Source: Mycteria americana (taxonomy: Eukaryota > Chordata > Aves > Ciconiiformes > Ciconiidae). From it: a stretch of DNA of 64,000 nucleotides. This document shows, in pieces, positions 11,743 through 23,320 of this stretch. The stretch lies in the NCBI RefSeq assembly GCF_035582795.1, contig NC_134366.1, positions 3,144,828 to 3,208,827 of the forward strand, in the 5' to 3' direction. Below the pieces are notes generated by a model. It saw nothing but the letters and a program-made list of their open reading frames with translations, ran no database searches and was not told where the DNA came from. Positions within the stretch are counted from its first letter, which is position 1, and every line of letters begins with the position of its first letter. The position numbers and the translations under genes were made by a program.

Positions 11743-14700
11743 CTTTATTTATTTTTTTTTAACGAGCGATCAGTAGGCATTCTGCTCTCCTGTTATGCCA
11801 CCGAGAGAAAAGAGAGAGGAAACTTTTCAGCTTTCCTAAGGCCCCTCCAAGAATTGTATCTATCTCATGCAAGAAGAGCAAGGGGTGATCTTTATGAGCA
11901 GTCACGTCTTTCCCTCTAATTTAAGAGGCTATTGCTTGCAAGTTAAGCTGAAGGAAGGGCCAAGTTCGTCATCAAGGTGGCTGCACAGACTTTCCCCAAG
12001 AGGCACACAAGCTTCGTACGCAGGTGGAGATGCTTGCAGCTGGACTACCCTTGTGCATCCTTTGCAAGGACTCCTGCGTCCCAAGGCACACTGTACCAAC
12101 CTTGACCCACAGGAGCTGCTGATGTCCTGTTACATTTGCTCTTGGTCTTTGGAGTGATGTGCAATGGCAGTGATAACCCAGCATCTACATAGGCCTGCGG
12201 ATCCAAATTAGGGCAGTCCAACCAAAAGAAGTTCAACAGGCTCCAGCAGCAGTTGTCTCTCTCATTTGGGGGGGGGGGTTCTGGACTCCTGGACTACAAA
12301 GTTCCCATGGTGGTGAAGAATGATGCCTTTGCAGAGCTCTGCGTCCATCGATGAGGTGAACCCGTGAGCAAACCATGCCCAGGGGCAGGCAGGAATGCTG
12401 CCCTTCAGGCAATGGGGCCTTGCAGCGAGGTGGAGAGCGGAAGGTGACTTGGTGGGACTTCTCCAAATAGCTTTGATGGGCCTAAACCACAGGAAAGCAC
12501 CATCAGGGATTCCCCAGACCTCAGGGCTTGCTGATATGATACGTGTGTGTGAAACAAACTGTTTTCAAACTTTTTACTTTTTAATTATTCTCCATGGTTA
12601 AAAAAATGAAATTGTAAAATATCTCCCACTCATGGAAAGCCCAGTAAATGCTTCTCTTAAGGTCCAATCATTTCTCTCTGGCAGCAAAGGACATCTCTTT
12701 TCACTGTTGTTTCCAAGAGCTGGCAAAATTATTTTAAAATTACCTAAAAATGGATATGTTGCCTCCTGCTCCCTTGCACATCTTTCCTGAGTTGCGCTCT
12801 GCTCTTGCAAAGGGTTTTTCTTCTTAAGTACATGAGTACTATCGAAATAGCCCCTCTGAGTAAACCCAGACAGGTTGTCCTTTACGTGGACACCTTTCTC
12901 CTGGTGATTTCACGGAGAATTGGGGACTTTATAGTCTGGGCCAGAGTGGTTTTTAATGCAATTAGTCCCAGTGCAAAATAAGGTCCTTATTGTCTTTATG
13001 ACAATCAGGCATGCTAGGAATGAATGTGGTTTTGTTAGGCAGAGCTGCAGGAGGTATTTTTTAGGTCTGAAGAAATAGTGCCAAGCAAGCAGGGACTCTT
13101 TTCACATTCTGCTTCAGCCTGTGCTGTAAAACACAGTGATTTACTAGCCATTATTTAAGGACTTTCGGTGACAGTTTGCTTCCATAGAAAAATCAGATAG
13201 AAGAGAGAGACCTGAATTGGTGCACGGCGGAGGGAGAGGCCCCTGTGTGAGCTCAGAGCTCCTCTGAGCTGATTAACGCCACTAACGTGGTGCCAGCCCT
13301 GAAGCAGCCCCTGGCTGTGCTGCTCACGGGCTGACTGGGGAGATACTGGAGGAGACAGAGGAGCAACTGGAGGAGGGAAATTGGGAAATTGAGGTTGTGC
13401 ATGTGTAGAGGTAGGCATTAGGGGAGCTGAAGGTGAAGCAAGGGTTACTCTGAGGGTAGATGTCGGGATGCCGACTGCAGATCTATAAGAGACCTCATTA
13501 GCTCTGCTCCTGTAGGACCTCTTGTTTACCTCATCCTTAGGGTGACAGATGCCCTGGGGTAACCTATTCCTCTATCTTTAAGGTCAGCCACCTTGCCTCT
13601 GTATCTTAGGGACTGATGGCAATGACCACAGATATGCCCAAGTCAAGGGTCTTTGACCTTGAACATATATTAAACCAGTTAAATGAAACTTGTGCATGGT
13701 CCCTGAGGGGGAAAAGGAGAGATATGATAATGGAAAGGAGAAAAAAGAAAAAAAACAGAGAGTGGGGAGTAGAAGCTGCGTTTCTGGAGTCCAGCTGGCC
13801 CCTGTTTCTGTGTTCCTGGCTGCGGTCGCTGCTGTCCCCTTGGACAGAGACACACAGAAAACTCTTTAGATCCCTGCAAATTAATTTTTGGTTGATGTTT
13901 TGTAACAGTTTCTAGCCATCCCACTTGTCTGTGGATGTTGCCATCCACCATGGGGTTTTTTGAAGTTCCCCTAATTGCTCTGATAATTTTTTTTTTTTAA
14001 ATCCACTTGTTGATACCTAGTTTCTTATCACCATCTCATTTTGGATCTCTCCTTGCTGGTAAAGGACAGGTCATAGCATCTGCTTTTTCTGGACTGCATT
14101 TATGCACATGGGCTGCAAAATCACAGGGCCAGAAGTGGCTGAGATGGGCTGGTGTGTGTTGAATGTCAACGTGTGGTCACGGGAAGCGAGGGAAGGAGCA
14201 GAGCGTGGGTTGGTGGATGCTCATCCTGGATCCAGTTCCCTCTGTTGGCTCCACTGAGAAAGGATATGGGATGCTGGATCAATTTTTAACATGGCAAAGA
14301 ACAAGAAATCATAATAACAGTGGATGAGGAGCAGGTCTGGGTAGTATCTTTTCTCTGTTTTAATTTTTTTTATGAACACTGAATTTTTTGGAAATGGAGA
14401 TTTGGGAGGGACAGAAGATATTCATAAGTTCATGTTGAAATTCTGTGGGCTGGAGAAAAGGTGGGAGAAAATTTCTGGGGAAAAAATGAAACATTTCCCT
14501 GCAACGTTCTCAAGGCAGGTCCAAAATGCCAACAGATTTCCTTGGATATTTCCAAATATGACCTTTTTGTTTGAAAATTACATGCTCTCTTTTAAAAAAA
14601 AAAAATCCCTATGTGCAAAGGAAAGGCAGTAAAGGGAGGAGTGAAATGCCCTCAGAAGGAAACAAAACCAGCAACTGAGCTCAAATGGACTGTTACGAGC

Positions 14701-15879
14701 TGAGCCAAAAGGACATTTGCTGTTCTCCGATTTCATTTTTTGCTGAAAAGCCTGAAAAAAAAACCCAAACCCTTTGGTCTTTCCAGTCTACCTGAACTTA
14801 CTTCTGTCACCGCTCTCCAGCCCCTGTTTTTTGGGTTCAGCCTCCCTTTGGCTGTCCCTCAGGAGATCCACCTCTCTACCCCCCAGGCTGGGGCCGTGTG
14901 GGTTGGCGGAGAGGAGCCAAGAGCGTTGTCCAAACCCACTCGCCGCCAGCTCTTGGATGGCAGGCGTCTCCCCAGGGACCTCTCCTCCCATGCTCCCCTG
15001 TCCTGTGAGCAGCCACATTTATTTAAACAAAAGGGGAAAACTGCTGCTCCTCCATCCCGCTACACCCTGTTTGAAATGCCAAAGCAAGATGTTGGTTGTT
15101 TTTAAGCAGCTCTGGGAAGTTTCTCTGAAACTGTTGACAGTTGCAGTGGCTGAAAACAGTGGGGTATTTCTAGGAGATTTACTGGGGGGTCATTTCCTGA
15201 GTCCAGTGGCACTGCCGTCTCTTCAAGCCATACCGGTAAGCTAGCAAACCCACCTTATTGAATGCCAAAGCAGAAGGGATCCAGCCAAGAGATCTGGCAG
15301 CCCATCAGCTGCAAAACAGCCAGAAACAAACTGAGCGAAAATATTTTTGTAGTCACAATATCAAGCCCACCCATTGAACGTGTGTCGGGTATTTTCCAGC
15401 ACTGCTGAAAACTCTCTCTTTGCTTTTATTTTTAGATGAAGGGTGATTTCGGTCATGTTATTTCACTTTTTGGACGTTTCATGCTAATAAAAGGGTTTTA
15501 TTTCACAGTGTTTAGCCTTCTTTTAAAGGGGGATTTATGATTTACTGCTGTAACTGAAATGTCATTGTCTTGAAGGTTGTCATCTGTCTGGTCTTCAGCC
15601 AAAGAGTCTAGGAGCTGGGTGTTTTTACCTGTGTTACTGCGTGAGTAGACTGCCAGATTTTTGCTCATGAGCCCCAAGCTGGAAGAAGCTTCTCATGACT
15701 GAGTCCCCATACCTGTGAGCAAAATGAGCCTTTTGAAAGAAAACTCAAGCTCAGAAGTCAGGATCGCGGTCATTGGGCTTGTCAGCTGTGATGCTCCCGA
15801 GTGGATATGCGGCAAAACACAGAACCCCTCAGGGGGACCCAGCCCTCACCATTCAGAGGTCTCCAGCGAAGGTGTCCTG
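11743..15879. other. Intergenic, no gene seen
   Basis: AT-richer, CpG-poor sequence with a G11 run at 12268-12278 and short A or T runs. No exon, RNA gene or clear transposon was recognised. Confidence 0.5.
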
Positions 15880-16140
15880 TGTCTGTTGGGCACCTGAGCC
15901 CCCATTACAGATGGAAGGCAGGTGTCTGTTGTCAGCAAGGTGGCCTTGGACACCTTAGACATCCACACAGGTGTGACGCAGGAGAACTGTGTCTTCTGGA
16001 GCAGCAGCTGAAGGTCAGCAGGACACCTCAGGGCATCTCAAACAACACTAGATGACCATGTCTGGACACTAGAATCCCATCCCATTAACTGCACTGAGTA
16101 TCTCCATTGGCTGTAAAGGGAGATCCAACACCCAGGGTGC
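15880..16140. repeat. Possible member of a dispersed old repeat family
   Basis: The phrase ACCTGAGCCCCCATTACAGA near 15890 closely matches ACCTGAGCTCCCATTACAAT near 23270. TCTCCATTGGCTGTAAAGGG near 16101 echoes the mirror phrase at other loci (GCTCCTTTTCTAGTCAATGA near 58427). The shared phrases suggest diverged copies of one ancient interspersed repeat. The identification is by eye. Confidence 0.3.
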
Positions 16141-17104
16141 TTGTGAAGACTTAAATGTTCCTTGGGCTAGGACTGCCTGAGTGGAGAGTAGAGGATCATT
16201 CTTGCTATGCTACCTGTCTGCTGCCAGTCCTGCTTTCTGCTTGCTTGCTCAATGGTTAATGCCTCCCTGCACAGCTGGAGTCATGAAATAATCATTTTGC
16301 AATGTGCCAGCTGCTGCTCAGACTCTTGCAAACCTTATCCCAGCCCACCACATCTCTGAAACCCTTTACCACTTCTTTCCATCTAAGTAACAGACAGAAT
16401 AAAAAAGCCAGATCTCAATAGGTAACTCACTGCTGGGGAAAATCTGAATATCAGTACTGAGCTAGCTGGTGCAGCTGGGGTGGTCTCCATGTACAGCTGT
16501 TGCAATGACTCAGGGCTGAACTCTGTGATGCCGTCTTATTTAGGCATTCAGATACCATTGATGGTGGGACACCATCATGATGACCAAGGATAATGATAGC
16601 GTGTGCTGCTTGATCCAGTGTAACCCCTTACGAACACACCATCATGCTGAGCAAAGCCATCTCACTGGTTCCTTCTGTTCTCTTCCCTCTCTGTAGCCCT
16701 TATGTCTTAGATTGCAAGCTCAATACCTAATAGAGCCGGTTTGAGAGACAGCCTGAAGCCCTGTTATCTTGCAGCATCCAGCTTTGTGTGTCCACAAGGC
16801 TCTTGCAGATGGGCTGAACCTTCCCAGAGTCCAAATCTTAGGAAGAGTCCCAGGTCGTGTTGTCTGGTTGATGTCTGTGATGTGACATTACTATGTGGGC
16901 AGGCTGGGTAGTTGGTAAGCAGAGCACTGCAAAGCAGGGTCCATCCACACTGGTAAGTTGTGATCTGCGTGCAGTCTAAAGGGCAGGATACTCCTCCTAC
17001 ATGTACCACGTGGGTCACTCCAGATCTGGCCCAAACTCCACCAGCTGGCATATATTTGGTTAATCTGTCTTCCATTCAATCCTTAAATGAGATTTCACTG
17101 GGTT

Positions 17105-17290
17105 GGATGTAGAGGTCTACTGTCTAGATACCTCCATCTGACCTAGGCGTTCATGTCAGACTCCTTTTATAGCTATTGGAGATCTATGCAATGTATGCAG
17201 TGGGACCTAATGGGCAATTCTTCTCCCCTTAACATCTAAACTCTCATCCTAGTCGATGGAGAGATAATCAGTACAATCCATATGTGGGAA
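17105..17290. repeat. Possible member of a dispersed old repeat family
   Basis: The segment combines GTCTAGATACCTCCATCTGA, GACTCCTTTTATAGCTATTG and a GGCAATTC block followed by CCTTAACATCTAAACTC. The same elements recur in similar combinations near 23.0-23.3, 40.1, 54.15, 58.4 and 62.6 kb. This is an inference from shared short phrases only. Confidence 0.3.
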
Positions 17291-18013
17291 TCAGTTGTCT
17301 TAACACAAATATCTTGGGCCATTTGAGAGGACCTAGGTTATCCAAGTCACCAAGATGTGGCTGGCACATGTGACCCAGGTCCTCCTGGATCAGCACCTGG
17401 TGGCCACACAAGATTGACTGAGACAACATCTCCAGAGCCCCAGTCCTGAAGGGCAGGGCTCGAGAGCCAAAATATGCTTAGGCTCTTACAGAGCAGCTTT
17501 GGTAGAGTATTGGCAAGTAGGCACAGGAGCACAAGAGAAAGAGCAATAACCCAAGCCCTGTCTGACACTGGGACACTGAGCACTCCAAGGATTTAAAGTA
17601 TCTCGCAAAATGTCCCTTTAGCATCCAAAGCTGAATGTGCACTTAACTCTTGCTGTCCACGTCTTTGAAGGACACACATATATCAGGTTGAAACAGAGCT
17701 GGGCTAAATTTCTCACCTAAAAGAAGGGAGAGTTGTTGGAAATGAAATTTTTCAAGCAATTTGTGGGGGGAAGTGGAGATGAAGCTCAATATGTAGAAAA
17801 GTTTGTCCTTATTTGTTTCAAATAGATGTTTTGTTTCAACGTTTCAGTTCAAATGCTGGACCTTCAGGGTTTTCTCACTCTTCTTCTTCCCAGTCCCAAA
17901 ACAGATCTTTTGTATTCTGTTTTCATCTTTAGTATACTAAATACCTTTGGAAGTCTGACTCTCAGGTAACTTTGAGGATCCCAGACTTAGCTCTGCCCTC
18001 GAGGAACTTCCTA

Positions 18014-18050
18014 TTTCAGTATTCCCAGGAAATACTGAAATTCCTGGGAA
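18014..18050. other. Perfect 10-bp inverted repeat with two STAT/BCL6-like palindromes
   Basis: TTTCAGTATT (18014-18023) and AATACTGAAA (18031-18040) form a perfect 10-bp stem around a 7-nt loop. The overlapping TTCCCAGGAA (18022-18031) and TTCCTGGGAA (18041-18050) are reverse complements of each other, and both fit the STAT/BCL6 pattern TTCC-N-GGAA or TTC-N4-GAA. The structure is plain in the sequence; any role is inference. Confidence 0.5.
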
Positions 18051-18384
18051 CCCTGGGATACACCAAGGAATATCCCATATGCCAAATTTACAGCTTGCAG
18101 AACATCCACCCAGTCTACATCCATGTACTAGCCTGAAAAAAAAAAAAAGGTATCATCCCATCACAGTATCTGGTCTTTGTGTCATATCATGATTTTGATG
18201 ACATCCAGATGGAAGAGATTCCCCCTTCCTATCATCACATCACCAGTTTTCCTTCTCTTTTGAAATTAGAAAGGTGGGAAATTCAGTTTCCTGAATTTCC
18301 AGTAGCACCCACCAAGGGGAATGACAGGTAAGAAGTACTGGACAGCTGAGCATGCACAGAGCAAAACCATGAGGGTTATGGTTT

Positions 18385-18860
18385 GATGGGGAAGGCGTCT
18401 GACCGACAAGGCAAGGATGGTACCTAATGCAGCGATTAATTCGTAATGCTAAGCTAGAAAGGAATGATTAATTCTGCCCCATGCAAGGACTGATGGGTGT
18501 TTGGCCAATACCTCCAGATGAGTAAATTTGTGTGCTTTAGCGGCTACTGAATTCAGACACAGCATTTCTGCAACGCGTAGACACATTGCATGTAAAAGTG
18601 AGGGTGAAAAATGAGTGGCAGCTATTAAGTCTCCCGGGGTTTGATACAAAGCATGGATTCGGGCAAGATTAGTTTCCAAGGTCAACACAGTGCAGATGAA
18701 AATGTGGGGAGCACCGGCCTCCAGCACATGATTGGTTGCGTCGAGAGCCCGAACTGAGTCATTATATCGCAATATCCGCACAGGTCTGTCAGCAGCGGCA
18801 CGGACGATATGGACAAGTTGGAGCGCTTTCTGTATGGGACCCATTGTTTAACAAACCGGA
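18385..18860. other. CpG-dense island in CpG-poor intergenic DNA, possible recent insertion
   Basis: A hand count gives about 20 CG dinucleotides in 475 bp. The preceding 480 bp holds about one, and the following 440 bp about four. The segment contains the 131-codon minus-strand frame described separately. Methylation-driven CpG loss makes such an island in intergenic DNA unlikely unless it is protected or young. Its ends are not resolved: I found no convincing target-site duplication, terminal repeat or poly(A) tail. Confidence 0.45.
18449..18844 (-). other. Unassigned 131-codon reading frame
   Basis: The frame begins MGPIQKALQLVHIVRAAADR and ends GRINHSFLA, with an in-frame TAA two codons upstream of the ATG. 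After the TAG stop the same frame stays open for about 60 more codons, so the stop could be a disabling mutation in a longer coding sequence. I recognise no domain, signal peptide or membrane segment; the middle is mildly helical and leucine/alanine-rich. It coincides with the CpG-dense island, unlike the other chance frames in this interval. It could be a fragment of an endogenous retrovirus, another integrated element, a retrocopy, or chance. No family is claimed. Confidence 0.3.
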
Positions 18861-19089
18861 GGGCCTTCCTATTTGGTTAATGGGTCAGCAAACTCTGTTG
18901 CTTTAATGGTTAATCATCTACTTACATTGTTCAACAAATAAACCCACGCAGATAATGCTCCTTGCCTACAGTTCATGTGACAGGCTGACTTCCCAGCTGT
19001 GAGCAGGAAAAGTATTTGACACTGGGAGAATAAGAGAGAGGAGAAATGCCAGGCTGTGAGGCTCTGACTTCAAATTGGTGGACACAATG

Positions 19090-19192
19090 GGAGCAATAAC
19101 ACACATAAATACATATGTGTGTACATACACACAGCCTTACGTGCATGCACGTGCAAAAATATGTATATGAACAAACATACACACACAGATCC
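19090..19192. repeat. CA/TG-rich imperfect microsatellite
   Basis: Alternating purine-pyrimidine sequence with short ACACAC, ATATGTGTGT and GCATGCACGTGC blocks. It is the source of a cysteine- and tyrosine-rich chance frame on the minus strand. Confidence 0.7.
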
Positions 19193-22100
19193 ACATAAAA
19201 TTAATATTTCAACCCCAGACCATTTTCCAACAAATTAGCTGGCTATCAGATATCACAGAAGTGACTGCAAGCTGACATGCGAAACTCACTCCAACTTTTT
19301 TTAAGCAGCAAGTCAGGTTGAGGGCCATCACCATTCAGGATTTCAGAATCTCAGTAGTATCTCTTATTCTGGTTGCTTGAACATCATACAACTCCAGACT
19401 TCTGGATCCCAAACTTGCACATCCCACCCCTGCACCCTGTGCTGTCTGAGTAGATCCAGCAGAGATGTTGTGGACCTTGGAGTCAGGTCGCCAAGTTCTA
19501 CTTACAAGTGTCCCTGATTTGCTGGTGTTATTTAGGAGGTGCCTCTTGCTTGGACATCTCTAATACAAGGAATACATCACTACTTTGAGTCCTGAAGCAC
19601 CTGGAGTCATCCAGATGAGAAGTCAGAGCTCGTCAGGGTCAAGGCAGGAGTCATTGGGTCCAATTTTCTGATTTACTGTATTCGGACTATCAAACTGCAT
19701 AATTAGGTCTTGACTTAAAAACCTCTGTCTCTAGACAGAGACAAATATGCATTTTAGCTGGTTGAAGGTAGTGGTGATTTCACTCCAAGCTCCCCTAATT
19801 TTACAGTTTAATTCTCCATGTAGTCTAAACTGAGCATCCAGCCCCACTCTCTCGAGATGGTCACTTCCAGAGCATGATCTGTCCTTTCCCAAGACAGGTG
19901 TCTATGAGTTGATGGGAGGAAACACCAACCACCAATATGCTGGGGAGATGTCCTTTATAACCACCCTTGATACATTCCCATCACTCTGAGTAGGATGCAA
20001 TGATTTTCCTATCTGCTAAAGCACGCAGCCAGGCAACCCACCACCGAGAAAACCTGACATTTACCACTAGATGAAAAAAGACACATCTCAGAAAATAATG
20101 GCTAACAGGCTGGACAAAGGACTCCCCACAGTGGTCTTGAAACACTTGTGACTCAATATGGTCAATACACTTCAAGTCCACTTAGGAACAATGGCCTTGA
20201 CTTCATGTCATCATCTAGGGTGGTAAGAGGTAATAGGAGAATGGTCTACAAACACTTGGAGTGTTTGTTCCTCCCCGGCAGATACTTGTCACTTGGGAAG
20301 TACTTCCAGCCTTCCAGGGCATGGATGGGTAACCTTTGAAGTAAAGGTGCCCTTCCCGTCTGGAGAGGCACGCCAACACCGAAGCCTCACCAGATTTTTT
20401 TGTCGTTAAGCAGTGAACATTGCACTGGATGATGGGGAGAGGTCATGGCCGCCAGGTTAGAGAAGAGGATCAGCAGTAGAAGTTAGTCCCTGTCTCCAGA
20501 GATAAACTGTGCTTAACTTGCATCCTAAAAATGGGGGGAATGGGATAGTCTGTACTTTCTCTGCAAGGAAGTAGACTGAGATAAACACTGATGGTCTGAA
20601 CTGGCGTGGATCTTTTTGCCCTGGTTTCAGACATGAGCTCCTCCACTTGTCCTTGTGCCAGAGGTTCTGGAGGAGCTTGTGGAACAGTGCCCACAGCGCA
20701 GCTACTCCAGATGAGCCTGCTCCCTTGGACAAAACAGCCAACCCCACTGCGATCAAAAGGTAACAAAGACATGGAACTCCCTCCTACTTTTGCTCAGGGA
20801 CCATGAGACAGAGCCCTTTCACCCTGTAGTCCTGGATTTGGCATGTTTCAGGACCCTATCCTCATCCCAGCACAGGAATCCACATGTTCTTCCTAGCATA
20901 AATAAGCCTTGACCTGTCTCAGGGTTTCCACTGCTTCAAGGAAGGATGTGTCCCCTCTAGAGAGGGTCACAGGACGGCAACTGAGATAGAAAGAGGTCTC
21001 AGAAGAGGACCTGTGAAGGGCAATGGAGGAACAGACTCGTTTGGTGTAGGGGAGAATGAGAGGTGATGGGGTCAGTGTGTCCACTTGCACTGCTGGGAAA
21101 GGGAGGGAATAAACTGCTCATCTAGAGGGGAGGCAACAATGGGCTCCGAATGCAGTGACACAGGCTGAAGTTAAACATTAGTGTGACCCGTCTGCTGGCC
21201 CGGCTGGCAGCAACATGCACTGGGCTCAAGTGTGAAGGGGTCACTCAGAAAACACCAGCCTGGGCCTCCAACCCCAGGAACCTGAGGACGTACAGCAATG
21301 CTCTGGTGCCCGGTGAGCTAAAACTCCCCTGCTCACCAAGGCAAATAATTTAGTTCAACAAACACTATTTTACTCAAGAGAGAAAAGGCAAAGCTAACAA
21401 GACAGAAAAGCAAAGTAACACACAAAATCCCTCCCCAGCACAAAAAATTAACCTATGTAAAATAAACACGGTTCACACCTGCCTGTTTGTCCCCTCTATT
21501 TTAGCTCTGCTCCTCTCCATCCAATGCCAACACATCCTCCTGCCTTTGGGATCCTGTCCCCATTGAGGACACCTGTGATGAGTGGGTTGCTTTGTCTTTC
21601 AAGCCCTGGCTACCAGGCTCATGTTTTTTAACTGGGAATCCACTTAAAGCCTGGAAGCAACCTGCCTGTGGAGGTCCTTAAGGGCACATTCCTGCCTGGG
21701 GTGGTTTGGCAGATGTGGTGCTGTCCTGGGACAGGGCAACAGGGTAGGAGAAATCATGAGGACTTTTTTTTCCAGCCTGGCCAGTTACAGCTTTGTGAGA
21801 GCCACCCCTCCCTTTTCCAAGGGCCCTAACTCATGAAATTCAATTCAAATTCAAATCCCACCTCATTTTCTGCTGGTGACGTCTGCAAGGTACAGAAAAA
21901 ATATGCAATCAAGCCATGCATCAGTCATTTCTAATAGCATACCTGCCTGCAGATCACTCTGCTGCTTCTTGTAGCCAGTCTCCAGTTCCCCCATCTCATT
22001 TTTTCAAAGCTTGCTCTCTCCTTTGCACTGTCTGAAAGAGTGGAAACTGAAATGCACGGCTATGCCAGGGAAGAGAGAGGCTGATAGTCCCCCCAGAATG

Positions 22101-22518
22101 CCCAGTGCAGATCACTGCAATGCAATACAAGAAACTAATAGGTCTCTCCTCACTCAAGTATCTCTTTCCAACAGATCTGAAGTGTTTGCCACACTAATTG
22201 TCAGCTAAGAAAAAAGCTTCAGAGTTTAAACTTCCATTTCTTTACAGTGTGATTGCTCTTTGCAACGTGATTGCTGTAAAAATAGCTTGGGTAAAGCTAT
22301 TGACATTGATTCTCGGTGGTTCCCCTTCTGAATGTCCACCACTTTTCCATAGCAAATGGTTTTATTTTATCGCTTCCTAAGTGCTCCGCGTGAGCTCTGG
22401 GGCTGTCAGGTCTATGGCCAAAGGCAAGACTGGCAGCAGCCCAGGGCAGCTCACTCATAGCTAGCTAGGAGACTGCTGGTGACAGAGCTTATGCCCAAGA
22501 AAACAATGCAGAGGGTGA
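19193..22518. other. Intergenic, no gene seen
   Basis: CpG-poor sequence with only short reading frames. No exon-like structure, RNA gene or transposon was recognised up to the CR1 element. Confidence 0.5.
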
Positions 22519-22868
22519 ATCACAGAATCACAGAATCGTATAGGTTGGAAAAAACCTTTAAGGTCATCGAGTCCAACCGTAAACCTAACATTGCCAAGAC
22601 CACCACTACACCATGTCCATAAGCACCTCATCCAAACGTCCTTTAAATACCTCCAGGGATGGGGACTCAACCACTTCCCTGGGCAGCCTGTTCCAATGCT
22701 TGATAACCCTTTCAGTGAAGTAAAATTTCCTAATATCCAGTCTAAACCTCCCCTGGCGCAACTTGAGGCCATTTCCTCTTGTCCTATCACTTGTTACCTA
22801 GGAGAAGAGACTGACCTCCACCTTCCTACAACCTCCTTTCAGGTAGTTGTAGAGAGAAATAAGGTCAA
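22519..22868 (-). mobile_element. CR1 LINE, 3'-end copy (5'-truncated)
   Basis: The left end carries two copies of the octamer ATCACAGA (CACAGAATCACAGAATC), the reverse complement of the CR1 3' terminal repeat. It is followed by GGTTGGAAAAAACCTTTAAG, the GGTCATCGAGTCCAACC block, CTCCAGGGATGGGGACTCAA, GGGCAGCCTGTTCCAATGCT and a region ending in AGAGAGAAATAAGGTC. This order is the standard CR1 3' region in reverse orientation. About 350 bp is present, without the reverse transcriptase region, so the copy cannot move itself. It is the least diverged transposon in the window and the main sign that the genome is avian. Confidence 0.95.
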
Positions 22869-22974
22869 AGACCCACCTCCAGGTCCCAGTTGCCAGGTAT
22901 TCACCAGTTTGACTTTTTTCTTCTCATTCACCACTGCCTTTAAAGCTCTGCTGACGATAAGAAGCCTTTGGATT

Positions 22975-23320
22975 AACCTCTCCCTTGAAAGAGCCATAGA
23001 AGTGGGATTTGGCTGCACATTAAAGCACCTAAATCTTGGTGTCTACATCTGGAGGCACAATTCAGTTGCTTAACCACAGGTACCTACTGCCATCTAAAAT
23101 GCTCTGTGGGACGCCCCACCAACCTCCAGCTGCCACCCCATCTGAATGCAGTCCTCCAAAACGTCCCATGTCCTGCAGGCCAGGGTCATGTGGATGTCTT
23201 AGATGTCTCAGATAGCACTAGACACCTACACTGAGGCAGCCAATTCGAGCTGTAGGGTCTCCATTTGAGTGGATACCTGAGCTCCCATTACAATCAGTAG
23301 AGATCTGATCAATGGGGACT
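22975..23320. repeat. Possible member of a dispersed old repeat family
   Basis: The segment contains AAGCACCTAAATCTTGGTGT, AGATGTCTCAGATAGCACTA, a CCAATTCGAGC block and CTGAGCTCCCATTACAATCA followed by GTAGAGATCT. These phrases recur near 15.9, 17.1, 40.1, 54.15 and 58.4 kb. It is probably an ancient interspersed repeat of amniotes, but the family is not identified. Confidence 0.35.
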
